Source: Diphasiastrum complanatum (Eukaryota > Streptophyta > Lycopodiopsida > Lycopodiales > Lycopodiaceae). From it: 64,000 nt of DNA. The notes under the pieces were generated by a model. That model was not told the origin of the DNA, made no database searches, and saw nothing but the letters and a program-made list of their open reading frames with translations. The stretch's first letter is position 1, and every line of letters begins with the position of its first letter. Below, one piece after another: positions 33,226-46,306 of the stretch. The translations under genes and the position numbers were made by a program. The stretch is from NCBI GenBank assembly GCA_029204225.1, contig CM055101.1, forward strand, positions 32,245,683 through 32,309,682. The letters are read 5' to 3'.

Positions 33226-33900
33226 AATGGCTAAAAAAAATCAGCAACCCATCACTCACACCAAGCCCTCAAACAAACCATCCCACTCATTCAAGATATA
33301 AGCCTACTAGTATGACAATGGACTACAACCAACCAACCAACCCTCACCATGAAATCACTCTCAACAAAAGCAATTATCTCAACACATTACTCTAATGTTC
33401 AAGCACAACCCACTTTTCCCATCAACAAGCATAGATTCAATCCCAAGGAGTGCAAACAAAAATTCCATCAACCCAATCAAGCCTCCAACAATCAATCAAC
33501 TAATTGGAGGGAAAAACACAACTCTCAAACCAAACCACAAGCACCCAACCTATCCATTGTTATCAACTACAAGTGAGTCTACTCTCAATCCACTAACAAG
33601 CATTGAACCCCAAACATCCATCACTCCACAAGCAACTATGCAAGACAATACTTGTACCAATGCATAAGCATACTATAAGGCAAAAACCACATTTAACCAT
33701 CCATCAAACCAAATTTACAAGGAATCAAACCTACTCATCAACAAAGATCTCTCAAGCAAGCACCCATCTTCCAAAAACTTTCAACTCTAAAAAACTCTCA
33801 ACCAACATCACATCAAACTATCGCATCATCATCTCATCCAACTATCACATAATCATCCAACTATCAATCAACTATATCGTAACCTAAAGAAATGTTGTGT
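33226..33900 (+). repeat. Low-complexity CA-rich tract
   Basis: The plus strand is almost free of G for about 650 bp (CAACCAACC, CCATCAACC and CATCATCAT-like phrases). The Thr/Asn/His/Pro frames across it look compositional, not genic. It could be the U3 or leader of an LTR element. Confidence 0.5.
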
Positions 33901-35458
33901 TCCTTTTCTGATGACTACTCGGAAATTGAATTCCTCGAGTATTAAGAGCCATCGAGCTGTGTGTCCCATTTTATAGGATTTATTAACAATATATAACAGT
34001 GTCTGTGGTATTAGAACTTAAGATCCAATAATCATTTGATTCAACATGAATCTTATTTCATTTGAAGAGTTTATTGCTTTTGTAGCTTTCTTTTTGCTAA
34101 TTTCTAACTTTTGAATTTTTCATGCCTGTTCAGACTCATTTTTAGCAAAGAAATACGTTTTTACTAATTTGATTCCATAAACTTTTAGAGCTTTGTTTTA
34201 GCTTTCATTTGCACCAATTTGCAAGCAATTTCGGTATGGGATGCAAAAGTTATTGCAATTTTCCCAAAAGCTGTCAAAATAGGTGATTACAGATTCGTTT
34301 TTAGTTTGTTTGAATTTTTCAGATTTGATTTGAGTCTTTTATGCTAGTTTTTTTTACATATGCCTTTAGAGCATTGTCTTAGCTTTGATTTGATCCATAT
34401 TGCAGTTCATTTGGATTAGTATTCAAAAAGTTATGACAAATCTTGATTTCTAGCTCTAGTTTTGATAGTTTTCTTTCTTCAAAAATTTTAGACCTGTTCT
34501 GTTGTAAATCTGACCTATCAAAATAGGTTGAATCATTGATCTGATACTCTAGTTTGATATGTCTTGTTCTTAGTGTTTCAGAGAGACTAAGTTTGTGTGA
34601 TTTGGATCAATATTGAGAGAGTTATGGTCAAATTAGTGAAGCCGGGTCAGATTTGCTAGAATTCTGGAAATTTTTCTTTGTATTTCTTGGTGAGATAGAA
34701 GCACTTCAAAATTTCAATTTTGAAGTTTCTTTTTGCTATAATTTTTTTTCAGTTTCTTCATTTTGAAAGGTTCGTAAGCCTTTTACGTCATTTTTTTTTT
34801 CAAAAAGAAAAAGTTTTTAATTTTATTTTTAATTTTAAATTCTTTTTTGCAATATTGCTTTCAAGCGCGGGTGCACTATTCAAAAAGTTCGGCTAACCTA
34901 TTTGCGCTTGAAACTGATACCCAAAAAAAAAAAAATTATTTTTTATATTTTTCCTCCAATATCGATTTCGAGCGCGTTTTTTCTACTTTGCTCTTGTCCT
35001 AGTACTTTGTGTGCGCTTGAGTCCGATATCAAGTGCACAAAACACTTAACTTGATATTACTTCCATAACTTTTTTGTTTAAGCTTAGATTTCAGTGGTGT
35101 AAAAACGAAAAGTGATCAGAACAATAAGCTTGACACTACTAAGTTATTGAAATTTGTAACTATTGCTTTTTAAATTTTTTTCAAAACCCTTTTTACCCTC
35201 AGCCAAACTTCCTTGTATTTTATTTGTATATTTTTTATCCTCATATCATCTTCGTCTGGGTTCGGAATTGAATGCTGTAAAGAGCAAAAGTGCTCAATTT
35301 CATATGAACTACAAGTTTCTGCTATTCTCAGTTTCACTCATCATAGAACTCTGAGTTTTAAGTGGATGGAGAAGGGCAATTTTACCACCCTATAAAATAT
35401 CATTCTGAATAAATTTCAGACGGTGAATTTATAGTCCACAAGTCTTTACTAGTCATTA

Positions 35459-36672
35459 ATGATGGATTATCGTTATAGTCAAAACATTCATCTTCCATCT
35501 ACTGATGAAATACAATTTGAAATAGTACGTTACAGCCTTGCATTTGATGGACAACCAAGTTCAATCAGCATTAATGATTGGTTGAATAAATTGGAAGGTT
35601 ATTTATGTCATCGCCATTATTCTGAAGAGGATTATTCGCTTCATTGTGCTTTCAAGGACAAGTTCGAGCATGGTGGGATACTCAAGCACATTCGAATAGA
35701 AAGTTTTGGAGTCAATTCAAAATTCCTTGCATCGATAGTATTACCAGATTTTATGAGAAATTATTCGAATCTCTCAAACAAACTAGTTCTGTACAACAAT
35801 TTAATCAGCAATTCTTGGCATTGGTTCAGAAGACAAAATTTGAGTATAGAAAATGCTTGGGCTACTATTTAAATTCTCTTCAAAGTCCTATTAGAAATGT
35901 GCTTCCACCACATTCTTCCAAATCCATTCATGCTGCTAGTTTTATAAAGTTACGCAATATGATGGATCATGCACTTACTCTGGAACATTTATCTACAAAC
36001 CTTATCCATGAATGGTGGAAAGTCACTGCTCAACGAGAACCTTATTATTACAACCAACGACTATCTGAATATGTTAGTCCTACTTTTGATGGAAGCATTC
36101 ACTCCATTGATGTAGACAATTGGCTAGAAGATTTGGATTATAATTTCTACTACAGTGGATGTATTGGTGACAATAGTATGGTTTTCTTTGCTTCATCGGG
36201 TTTCCAAGGACATGTTCAGTCATGGTGGAACATTGTTCATGACTTTCTTCCTAAGAACTAGTTAACTTTCAAAAGAGTTTGTAGAAAGGTCTTCAATCGA
36301 TCCGACTTCATCCAATGGTGTTCTTTGAGCCAGACAACTACAGTTGTTGAGTACAATCGAGAATTCCAACAAATGGTCCCAGTATTCCATTATGGAGAAA
36401 TATATCTTGCACAATGCTATATACATGGCTTACAACCTCAATATCGGAGCATTGTGGAAAATTGTTTACTATCTGCTTCTCTCCAGCCTGGGTTTCGATT
36501 AAGGGAAACTATGGAATATGCTTTAAAGTATGAGCAACAAGAAAAAAGGCTTAAGCTGGAAGCTGAAAGGAAAGAAGAACAATCCAGATGGTTTGAGGAA
36601 ATGAAGATGCGGATCCAAAAAGTGAGTGTATACACAAAAGCATCAGTGGATCGACAAACAAAACATGTATAA
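35459..36672 (+). pseudogene. Double retrotransposon gag (two gag domains in tandem), broken
   Basis: First gag domain: FDGQPSSISINDWLNKLEGY (from about 35547), then after a frameshift near 35645 GQVRAWWDTQ, SVQQFNQQFLALVQKTKF and the YYLNSLQSPIRNVL segment. Second gag domain from about 36080: FDGSIHSIDVDNWLEDLDYN, GFQGHVQSWWNIVHDF, a stop at 36259-36261, then TTTVVEYNREFQQMVPVF and CYIHGLQPQYRSIVENC. Each copy has the Trp-Leu...Trp-Trp...hydrophobic order of the retrotransposon gag fold. A charged coiled coil (about 36535-36650: KRLKLEAERKEEQSRWFEEM) ends the frame, and an acidic stretch follows after a stop. No zinc knuckle is seen. One frameshift and one stop separate otherwise open frames, so it decayed recently or is near-coding. 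Confidence 0.72.
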
Positions 36673-37570
36673 AAAAGTGAAGAAATTGAAAATGAAGATG
36701 AGCAAAGTGACAATGACGAAGCGGATGGGCGAAGTGATGACAATGAGTTTGATGAGCAAAGTGATAACAATGAGTCAGATGAGAAAAGTCCTCAATTGAG
36801 TAATGTCAACAATGATTGTTCATCAATGGTTATTTGGAACAATCGAACCATCAAATCCCTATTTCAACTTTGGAATGTATTTTCACTATTTGGGATTGAT
36901 GCTTCAACGATTTATATGGGCACCTGCAAATTTTATATTTCAAACGAGAGTCAATTTCTGAGGTCAATCAGGTCAACTATTCACAACCATCTATGAGTGA
37001 GGTATTGACCAAATTCAAAGAAATGTATTTTGGTCAACAATATGCCCAGATATATGCTTCATCGTATGATAGAGTGTCAATATTCATGCCGACTACTTCA
37101 TATGGAGCATTCATATATGAACAACAATTCATGACTACCATTGTTTATGACAAAATTGTAATTTTCTTCATCAAATTGGTTAAACAACATGGATTGGCAG
37201 TTACAACAGAAGAGCCGGATGTAAGACAAGACCAAGAATCCCAGGGAATCGGATCATCCAAGTTGGTATGATGTCAAAGAAGCAGACAAAAGAGGATATT
37301 GCGGTGATACTCTTTGTCCATTTCATACAGATTGATTGCCAACAAACAATATGGTGCTTCATCAACCTCTTCTTCGATCATCATTTTTTTTCTATGGGAA
37401 CAAGGATTACAGTCTGAAGCTAGCAAAATGGATTCAATTCGACAACTTTGGATCTATAATGAGGCAACATGTAATTGGACGACACATCCTCATCAATCCT
37501 AACTACTTAATCAAGGCGATCAAGCTGATCAGACAAGCGTCTTCATTTTGAGGACAAAAATGTTTAAGTA
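36673..37570 (+). other. Tail of the gag-only element, non-coding or decayed
   Basis: It begins with an out-of-frame acidic run (DEQSDNDEAD and SDDNEFDEQSDNNESDEKS). The rest shows no pol motif and ends at the polypurine tract. Confidence 0.5.
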
Positions 37571-37578
37571 GGGGGGGG

Positions 37579-38112
37579 TGTCATGTACTTTTAGTACATC
37601 AATGCTTTTCAAGGCAATATAATATCCATTGTAAGCTTTGTAGGCCCAAAAGGAGCTATTAACCTTAAGAACAAGGTGATTCCCTCTTTAGGCCCTTCAA
37701 AGTAATTATTAGGATAATAGGCCACTAAGGGCCCAATGTAGACTAAATAATACTTAACAAGGGCTTACTATCCCTCAAGATAGTTATGTTTAGTTAAGTT
37801 AGGGGTCTTGTCTATAAGTAGGCAAGAGACATCATTTTGTGGACCTTTTAGCTCATTTGCAATTGAGAGAACTAGGGGCTTCATCTCCTCTTCCTCCTTT
37901 GTGAATGTGATCTTGCTAGGTCTCATGTGCCCCATCACATGAATTCATGTACTCCTCACCCTCTATTATGGAATCCATCTCCTCTTGAGCTTCACTTTGA
38001 TATGAGCATTGTGGTAGCTTGTGGTTATTCTTCATCTTTGGTTCTCTTCAACATAGGTGGGGTGGTTGCCTCCTTGTTCTAGCTTGCTTGGCTTGGATTG
38101 AGAGGTATGCCA
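37579..38112 (+). mobile_element. 3' LTR of the gag-only element
   Basis: It starts TGTCATGTACTTTTAGTAC after GGGGGGGG and contains TATA-like TCTATAAGTAGG (37809-37820). It ends about TATGCCA (38112) at the centre of a large inverted repeat. Confidence 0.65.
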
Positions 38113-38622
38113 TACCTCTCAATCCAAGCCAAGCAAGCTAGAACAAGGAGGGGTGGTATATCTCTCAATCCAAGCCAAGCAAACTAGAACAAGGAGGCAA
38201 CCACCCCACCTATGTTGAAGAGAACCAAAGATGAAGAATAACCACAAGCTACCACAAAGCTCATATCAAAGTGAAGCTCAAGAGGAGATGGATTCCATAA
38301 TAGAGGGTGAGGAGTACATGAATTCATGTGATGGGGCACATGAGACCTAGCAAGATCACATTCACAAAGGAGGAAGAGGAGATGAAGCCCCTAGTTCTCT
38401 CAATTGCAAATGAGCCAAAAGGTCCACAAAATGATGTCTCTTGCCTACTTATAGACAAGTCCCCTAACTTGACTAAACATAACTATCTTGAGGGATAGTT
38501 AGCCCTTGTTAAGTATTATTTAGTCTACATTGGGCCCTTAGTGGCCTATTATCCTTATAATTACTTTGAAGGGCCTAAAGAGGGAACCACCTTGTTCTTA
38601 AGGCTAATAGCTCCTTTTGGGC
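37647..38622. repeat. Long inverted repeat: LTR facing an inverted copy of itself
   Basis: The plus sequence from TAGGCCCAAAAGGAGCTATT (37647) to GGATTGAGAGGTATG (38109) recurs in reverse complement from 38113 to 38622. It covers almost the whole LTR except its first 68 bp. Identity is very high, with only scattered single-base and 1-bp indel differences. Near the centre, a stretch of about 45 bp (CTCTCAATCCAAGCCAAGC...) is duplicated within the right arm. The arms are about 470-510 bp with almost no spacer. The right arm ends inside copia RT sequence. Confidence 0.9.
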
Positions 38623-39425
38623 CTACATTTAGTTTGCAAGAAACCTTTTGCTACAAGCCTTGCTTTGTACTTATTAATGGATCCATCTTTATTGTACTTC
38701 TATCAATAAATCCACTTACAAGAAAGTGGTTTCTTCCCATATGGAAGATCTACAAGATCCCAAGTTTGATTTTCCATTAATGCATCAAACTCAACTTGCA
38801 TAGCATATTTCCAAGATTGTAACTTAATAGCACATCCAAAACAAGATGGGTCTTCAAACATAGTAGTGTAGGAGGTTCTTCCCTTTGCTCGCCCTTCTCA
38901 ATATAGGTGAGCCTTGATGGCTCGGCCTTGTGCCTTGTAGATCTCCTTGGCCATCTCGGATCTTGAGATAGATCCTCAAAGTCTTCATCATCTTGAAGCT
39001 CCTCTTCGGCCTTTGCAAGATCTTTGACAACATGAGATTCATCAAAGAGAACATCTCTACTTACTTTAACCTTCTTGGATATAGGATCATAAATCCTATA
39101 TCCCTTGCTACATTCACTATAGCCAACAAAAATGCCTTTAAATGAGTAGCATCTTCTTTCTGCCTTACTTCTAAAGGAATGTAGACATAACAAATACATC
39201 CAAAAACTTTCAATTCTTTTAGATTTGGCTTTTTACCATACAAGGCTGCAAATGGTGTAATTCCACCAATGACACTATTAGAAGCCTATTACATAAAAAA
39301 ATTGCACATGTAATGGCTTCTCCACAAAATGAAATGGGTAGAGAGGCATCTAATCTCAAAGCTTTAGCACATTCACATAAAGATCTATTCTTTCTCTCGG
39401 CCACCCCATTCTGGTGTAAGTAATT
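38623..39425 (-). pseudogene. Ty1/copia integrase to RT fragment (minus strand)
   Basis: Read from right to left: HQNGVAERKNRSLCECAKAL (integrase, catalytic Glu context) at 39410-39355, KELKVFGCICYVYIPLEVRQ near 39210-39150, FKGIFVGYSECSKGYRIYDP and VKVSRDVLFDESHVV near 39145-39030, then the acidic linker and the start of RT: ENQTWDLVDLPYGKKPLSCK (38770-38710) and KYKARLVAKGF (38670-38640). The RT stops abruptly where the inverted LTR copy begins. One frameshift and a stop occur. Upstream of 39425 the sequence is not copia integrase, so both ends are cut. Confidence 0.88.
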
Positions 39426-39519
39426 TTTTTTACAAAGTAGCCACTAAAGACTGGTGACCAATTCCTACAACACAAGCTAAGTAGAAGAAATGGAAAACAA
39501 CAAGAGTTAGCAAGCACTT

Positions 39520-39541
39520 GGCTCCCCGGCAACGATGCCAA
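39520..39541 (-). other. Candidate primer-binding site (tRNA-Asp-like)
   Basis: The minus strand reads TTGGCATCGTTGCCGGGGAG right after a possible LTR end GACAACA (39542). Many plant gypsy elements use TGGCGCCGTTGCCGGGGA here. It is only about 100 bp from copia integrase sequence, so an internal deletion or a nested junction lies between. Confidence 0.45.
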
Positions 39542-40150
39542 TGTTGTCAAAAAGAAGAGGGTGCCCTTTCCAAGTCGTTTGTAGCACGGGAAGTAGGGCT
39601 GGATCCTAGGAGCCTTGGAGATGCTTGCCAAACAAGAGAGTTTAAAAATACTTCTACTTACAAGCAAAAATGCCATGAAACATAACCAAAACAAAATAGC
39701 ATTACTCTACTTTCTTCCTCCTTCACACTCTCACACACATACATCCATACACACACTCTCTCACTCTTTTCCTCACTTTAATCTCTCTTCTATGCCCTCT
39801 TACTCTCTCTACAAGCCCAACTAAATCAGAAACCTTCAAAGATTAAGCACATATGCTAAAAAGGGGCTAAAATAACAAGAAAGCTAGAAATAAATTCATT
39901 CAACACAAGTCATACTAAGATTAGCCAAACACCAAATTTAGCACACATGGATCCAAAATATCAACACTTAGTTCTCTTGCATTAAGGATGGAAATTACAT
40001 AGAAAGGGCTTTCTTATGTATAAGCTTGTGGAGTTTACTTTCCACACTTACTTATGGGACAAGACATGTTAAGTCTCCAAATACAAAACAAGTTCCATTT
40101 TAAAAAACTTGACTTTGACTTTCGCAAACTTTTTTAAGTCTAAGTTAAAA
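39542..40150 (-). other. Possible LTR right of the primer-binding site
   Basis: The plus view starts TGTTGTCAAAAAG; a CACACTCTCACAC-type low-complexity stretch lies at 39722-39790. I cannot find the far border. Confidence 0.3.
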
Positions 40151-42027
40151 TCTTGAGACTTGCCAAAATTGTTTTCTTGCCCCTAATGACTAAAGGCACC
40201 ACAAATTGGACTTATGCACACAGGATGCATATTGGGGCCCTAACGCAACTAACTATCGATGAGCTCTTCAAGATGGGCTTATACACGCAGGATGCCATAC
40301 TTGGGCCATTAATTACACAAAATTGTTATTTACATAGGCTACTTCCATGTAAGGTGCTTCTTTCCTTAAGTCTCCTGGGTTCCATTGAAATGCCCCTTAG
40401 GCCTTGTATTCTAGCTCCACACCATCTTTTCCCAAAAGGGAAGGGTAGCAACTAAGAGCACCTCATAATTCAATGCTTGGAGTACCCATCAAAGCACAAG
40501 GGTCCTTGTGGAGGCTATGATAAGAGCAATGGGAGAGCTCCCTCATTCCCTATAAGAAGGGAGCCCATTCCCTCATTTAGATGTTAGAGATGTTAGAAGT
40601 TGAGAGTGGGAGAGTTGTGTGTTGAGAGTGTTAAGAGTGTTGAGTGTTGTCTTGTCTTGAGAGAGTGAGAGTAATGTCTTGTATCTTGATGAGCATTGCT
40701 TGTTTGCTTTAATGTGAGAGTGGCTTGTAAGAATATATGTGATATGAGAGTTAGATGTTGTATGTTGAGGTTGTAGAGGGTGTTGTTTAGTTGGTGCTTG
40801 GTGTGTGGAGAGTTATGCTGTGAAAATGAATGATTGTTGTTTGTTTTGAATGTTATTGCAATCTATGAGGTATTTTAGTGAGGAGAACTGCTTGTGTGGG
40901 GATGAGTTTCGTGTGTCATGACTGAGTGTAATGAGTGTTGTGTGTATGACGCTAGTGCACTCTACGTAGCTCTAAACCAATGGCAGATCTATTGCTAACG
41001 CAACCCTCCGCAGATTTATTTTTTTCAACAACAACTTGCAGCGCATTGTTTGACACTGCCTCCACACACTAGTATTGTGACATTTTCTTAGATTTTTCCA
41101 CCATTTTTGCATGGATTTGAGCTATTGAAAGCTCCATTGGGGACTGAGACTAAGGTCACCCTATTGTAGCACCCTCCAAAAAAATTTCATTCACTGGTTT
41201 TGGTGTAGGAACAAGAGATTTTTTTTGCCATTGTTGCAATCATCAACATGGATTTCATTCAGTCTAACACATGGGTGATCTCTAGGGTCACTAGTGAGAG
41301 TTGATATGATGGCTTGGCTTTGTTTAGTGAGGGGGAGTGTTGAGCTTTAGGGTTGAGCATGTTGAGTTGCTGAGCGTGTATTTCCTTGTCACTTTAGTTA
41401 AATGCTAAACCTCCATCAAGACTAGTGAAGTAGTCATTTCTTGTTATGCACATTGCTTTTGGGTACAATATCAATCTCAACAAACTTGCTCTCCATGGCT
41501 ACCTTGATTCTTATAGCTAAGTGGCTTTGCTCATTCCTATGTTACAAGATCAACCATATGTACCATTTCATTCACATATTATTAGCTTAGATAAATTCAT
41601 CTAGAGTTGCTATAGCATGCTCCCAAGACAACTAGCACTTGGGAGTCTTGCACCTTTAGGAGTATGTGAACAATTTTATAACATATGTAGTTGCAAGTTG
41701 ATGTACATTGCAAAAGGTATATTTTGTACATTAAGATGCAAGTGTAATGTACTTTGTGACAAAATAGAATAAAAGCATGTTCTAAAAATTGACACGTGAA
41801 CTTTGTTATAGGAATTTTAAAAATGACTATTATCACGTTTTCTTGATTGCTATATGTACGACTCTTCGTGATCCCAAGAGAACTAGTTTGATTCTCGACT
41901 ATAAAACGTGCTTTTCACGAAGTAATAAGGGGTTATAGATTTAGTCAATGCCCCAAAAATGTGTGCCACATGGAAAATGATACTTTCCAATGAGTGTATG
42001 ATTTAATTTTTAAAAAACAAGTTAGTC

Positions 42028-42028
<1 letters not shown>
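40151..42028. other. Intergenic, largely unassigned
   Basis: A repeat rich in GTTGAGAGTG and GTGTTGAG (40590-40810) follows CCCTATAAGAAGGG (40546-40560), which resembles an LTR promoter and its R region. A polypurine-like GAGGGGGAG precedes TGTTGAGC near 41338. I could not pair these into one element. No coding motif is seen. Confidence 0.35.

Positions 42029-42059
<31 letters not shown>
42029..42059 (+). repeat. (TG)n microsatellite
   Basis: About 15 TG units ending directly at a terminal inverted repeat. Confidence 0.95.
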
Positions 42060-42060
<1 letters not shown>

Positions 42061-42061
<1 letters not shown>

Positions 42062-43537
42062 GTGCTCGCAAAAAACCTACAAAGCCTTACGAGCTCATTT
42101 TTGAAATTACAGATTCACCTAATGAATTGAGTAGTTGTAGGTTTTGGCTGGTAATAAAAATTGGTAATACTTTTTTTACCTATTAAAAAAAACTTATAAG
42201 TTTTTAACCTTCTTAATTTTTTTTTTCTAAATGCCAAATGTCATGACCCTAGGGCCTGGGCCTAGGCCTGCAGTTTCAACTTTTACTTCTCCGTAATGTT
42301 GTTGGCCACTTGGTAGTGGAAGTAACTACAGCCTTGGAAGTTGGAAGAAAGGAATGCATGCACGATTTCTAAATTCTCGGCACTGCTCACGCTTAGTTGA
42401 AGCTGTTGAAGGTGTCGCATTCCTGATGATTTCTTAGAAATTCTCAAAAATCAGCATTAGTGACTGCAATGTGCAATAGTCGAGGGCCGAGGCACTGGGC
42501 ATGCATGTGCTTAACTAAATATTGTTTGATTGCCAAAAATGATATAACATTTACTCCATGTGCTTATTATGCATGATTTGCAATGTTGTATTTAATTCTA
42601 AAAAAGTAAAAATGATTTTTATTTATTTGCGTGTTTTTGTTTCTTTATGATTGGGTTTTGATTTATGTGTATTACATTCATAATAGTCGTTGTTCTATAT
42701 AAGTATTTCATGATGATTTTTTGATGGTTATTGTATTTTGTTACACTCATTCTTTTGTTGTGTACTTTTTTAAGGTTGATTTTGATTTCATTTGATTGAG
42801 ATAGATAAAAGTGGATGTGGTGCATTGTTTGTGAGCTGTGATTCATCAAAGCACATGTCTCTGAGGCCATACACAAAGAAGTTTGGATGTCTTTGAGTGG
42901 CCATTAAGAATAATTTTAGAGAGTCAAATTTTAATTTTGTCATATTCAAACTAAAGTCGTAATTTGATTGGGAATAAAAAGTTTTACAAATATAGTATGA
43001 AGTAACGTGAATTGTTTTTTTAGCCCAATTTGACAATTGAATAGTGAAAGGTAGGATGTGTTCAGAAGTAAAGATATTCATTTGAACATTGGGAAGCATA
43101 TGTCAACAACATGATAAGTGCTCGGAAGCTCAAGTATTCCAATTGAAGGCTAGGAAGCATTCAAGGGCGCATAGTACATTCAATAATTGATTTGTGAGGT
43201 AATACTTCAGTTTACTATTATTCTTATTATTATTATCATTTCGTATTATTTTGCTTAAAGAGAAATTTGTAATGTTTATGTTCTAATTTAATATTCTAAA
43301 GGTAAATTTTTTTTGGTAATTCGATAATTATGTATCGTGCTGAAATTGAAACCACATGGCAACTTCTGAAATTTAAGCTTATTCTTTTCATGAGTAAAAA
43401 AACCTAAAAACATTAAGTTATTTAAGTGTTGAAACTAGGACCAATAGGTTTTTTTAGCCTGAGTTTGAAAGAAACCTACAAATCTCATAAGTAGTAGGTT
43501 TTCTAGTAGGTTGAAAAAATGATTTTTTGCGAGCACT
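42061..43537. mobile_element. Terminal-inverted-repeat DNA element, about 1.48 kb
   Basis: The left end reads AGTGCTCGCAAAAAACCTAC and the right end, reversed, AGTGCTCGCAAAAAATCATT, followed on both sides by more AACCTAC motifs (several inverted copies of GTAGGTT/AACCTAC in the last 100 bp of each end). The inside is AT-rich without a transposase domain. No clear 8-bp target duplication: the left flank is (TG)n, the right flank is GGTGCCACTTT followed by another (TG)n. It is probably a non-autonomous hAT- or Mutator-like element. Confidence 0.6.
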
Positions 43538-43548
43538 GGTGCCACTTT

Positions 43549-44956
<1,408 letters not shown>

Positions 44957-45088
44957 GCCCGTTAGCAGGCTTGAGCAGACCTGCTACCTAGTAGCAGGCA
45001 GCCTTCAATGCACCTCGCCGCAGGGTGGCTCGGTGCATGAAGGCTGCATGCTACAGCCGGTAGCGGGCCTGCTCACGCCCGCTACCTA
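44957..45088 (+). repeat. Imperfect foldback, arms about 57 bp
   Basis: The left arm (GTTAGCAGGCTTGAGCAG through AGCCTTCAATGCACC) pairs with the right arm (GGTGCATGAAGGCT through TGCTCACGCCCGCTACC) around a loop of about 17 bases. Both arms also contain internal AGCAGGC/GTAGCGGGC repeats. Either a transposon end similar in style to 3101-3178 and 25921-26030, or a hairpin-forming RNA precursor. Confidence 0.6.
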
Positions 45089-45110
45089 GTCCATGGCCTC
45101 CTCTGGGGTG

Positions 45111-45198
45111 GAAAAGAGACAGGGTAGCCTAACATGCAAACCAGAGTTCCTCATAGCTTCCTCCCGTGCGAAAAAGAGTTGGGGTAGCCTAACATGTG
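45111..45198 (+). repeat. Direct repeat, about 28 bp, 60 bp apart
   Basis: AAAAGAGACAGGGTAGCC then TAACATG, and again AAAAGAGTTGGGGTAGCC then TAACATG. Confidence 0.7.
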
Positions 45199-45402
45199 GA
45201 GTTGTGGACCATGTCATTCCTAGGTGAACGTGTAACATGTAAAAAACCCGTAAATTGGTGCAAAGCCCTCAGCATAGGGTTGAGACTATTCAAAAGAAAG
45301 GGGGCTTCATGGACTCAAGGAAAGTGACCCCTGGGCCCCCTTCATTTTGGAGACTGTGGCCAGCGAGTGACCCAGGCGCCAGGCAGGCGCTGACATTGAC
45401 AG

Positions 45403-45422
45403 TCCGTCCGTCCGTCCGTCCT
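45403..45422 (+). repeat. (TCCG)n short tandem repeat
   Basis: About five TCCG units about 1.35 kb before the PUB4 start codon. Confidence 0.85.
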
Positions 45423-45430
45423 TCTCCCTC

Positions 45431-45602
45431 ATATAATTACGGCGCACCGAGAATCAAAGGCCGCAAACCGCTCGATAGCGCCATACAGGATAAGATCTCG
45501 CGAAGCTTCGTAAGACCATCGATTTAATTCGTCCACGTGGCGTACTGCCAGGTGGCGAAGATCTAAACGGCGGCGCGTCAAAGCTAGAGTGTGATTAGCC
45601 CC

Positions 45603-45633
<31 letters not shown>
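45431..45633 (+). promoter_or_regulatory. PUB4 promoter / 5' leader region
   Basis: A TATA-like ATATAATTA at 45431-45439, a palindromic G-box CCACGTGG at 45533-45540 (bZIP/bHLH site) and a (CT)n pyrimidine tract at 45606-45633. Plant 5' leaders often carry CT tracts. GC content rises here relative to the surrounding repeats. The transcription start cannot be fixed by eye. Confidence 0.5.
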
Positions 45634-45637
<4 letters not shown>

Positions 45638-46306
45638 CTTTTCTTCTTTCTGGATCGTCATCGGTTTTTCTGGATCGTCATCGGTTTGTCGGAGCAGCTG
45701 CTGCTGCTCCCTCTCTCCCTCTCCCTCTCTCTCTTTGTCTCTGTTTTCTTTCTTTTTCTGTCTGTTTTGCATCATCCCTTCGGTGTCCATCTGGTTTCCG
45801 TCTTCTTCCTGTTCCTTGTTGTGACGATCGCCTCCTAGTCTAACCTTCAATTCCCCCACCATCGCTTTCCTCTGTAGTCATTTCTGTTGGATGGATACCC
45901 TGAGCGAGTGTTCTTGCTGTTCTGGACCATAACAATCCTCCCCCTGTCTCTTTTTGTGTCATGCTCTTACCTGTAGGCTTGTGAGATTCTTCATCTTTGT
46001 TACCCTGGCTGTCGATGCTTGCTTCTTTCCACATGTGCAGGAGCATCGGAATCAATTCTCATTGCAGCGGTGGTCAAGTCGTAGCGAGAGCAGAGATTGA
46101 TTGATTGGTGAAGTCGGTTGAAGTTGAGATTAGCTCCCGGTTTCCGACCAGGCTGAGCTTCAATTTGACGAGTTGTGATAATAATTCGACGAAAACCTTG
46201 GCGGCTGGTTTGAGCGTAATGAGCAGAAAAATGCGAGAATCTTCGTGTTCTGTTTTGCTTGCAGGATCAGGTATACCATCGCAGCAGCCAGAGTATCGCT
46301 GAGGAT

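Larger units (their letters stand above)
33998..38112 (+). mobile_element. Non-autonomous LTR element encoding only gag (TR-GAG-like)
   Basis: The element runs from a degenerate primer-binding site (TGGTATTAGAAC at about 34000, compare TGGTATCAGAGC), through an AT-rich leader, a gag region at 35459-36672 and an acidic/unknown tail, to a polypurine tract of eight Gs (37571-37578) and an LTR starting TGTCATGTAC at 37579. No protease, RT or integrase motif is found in the 900 bp between gag and LTR. The 5' LTR is not recognised, so the left limit is inferred. Confidence 0.6.

Noticed and set aside
41329-41345. GAGGGGGAG followed by TGTTGAGC as a polypurine tract and LTR start
   Set aside because: No matching second LTR, no primer-binding site and no coding remnant could be paired with it.
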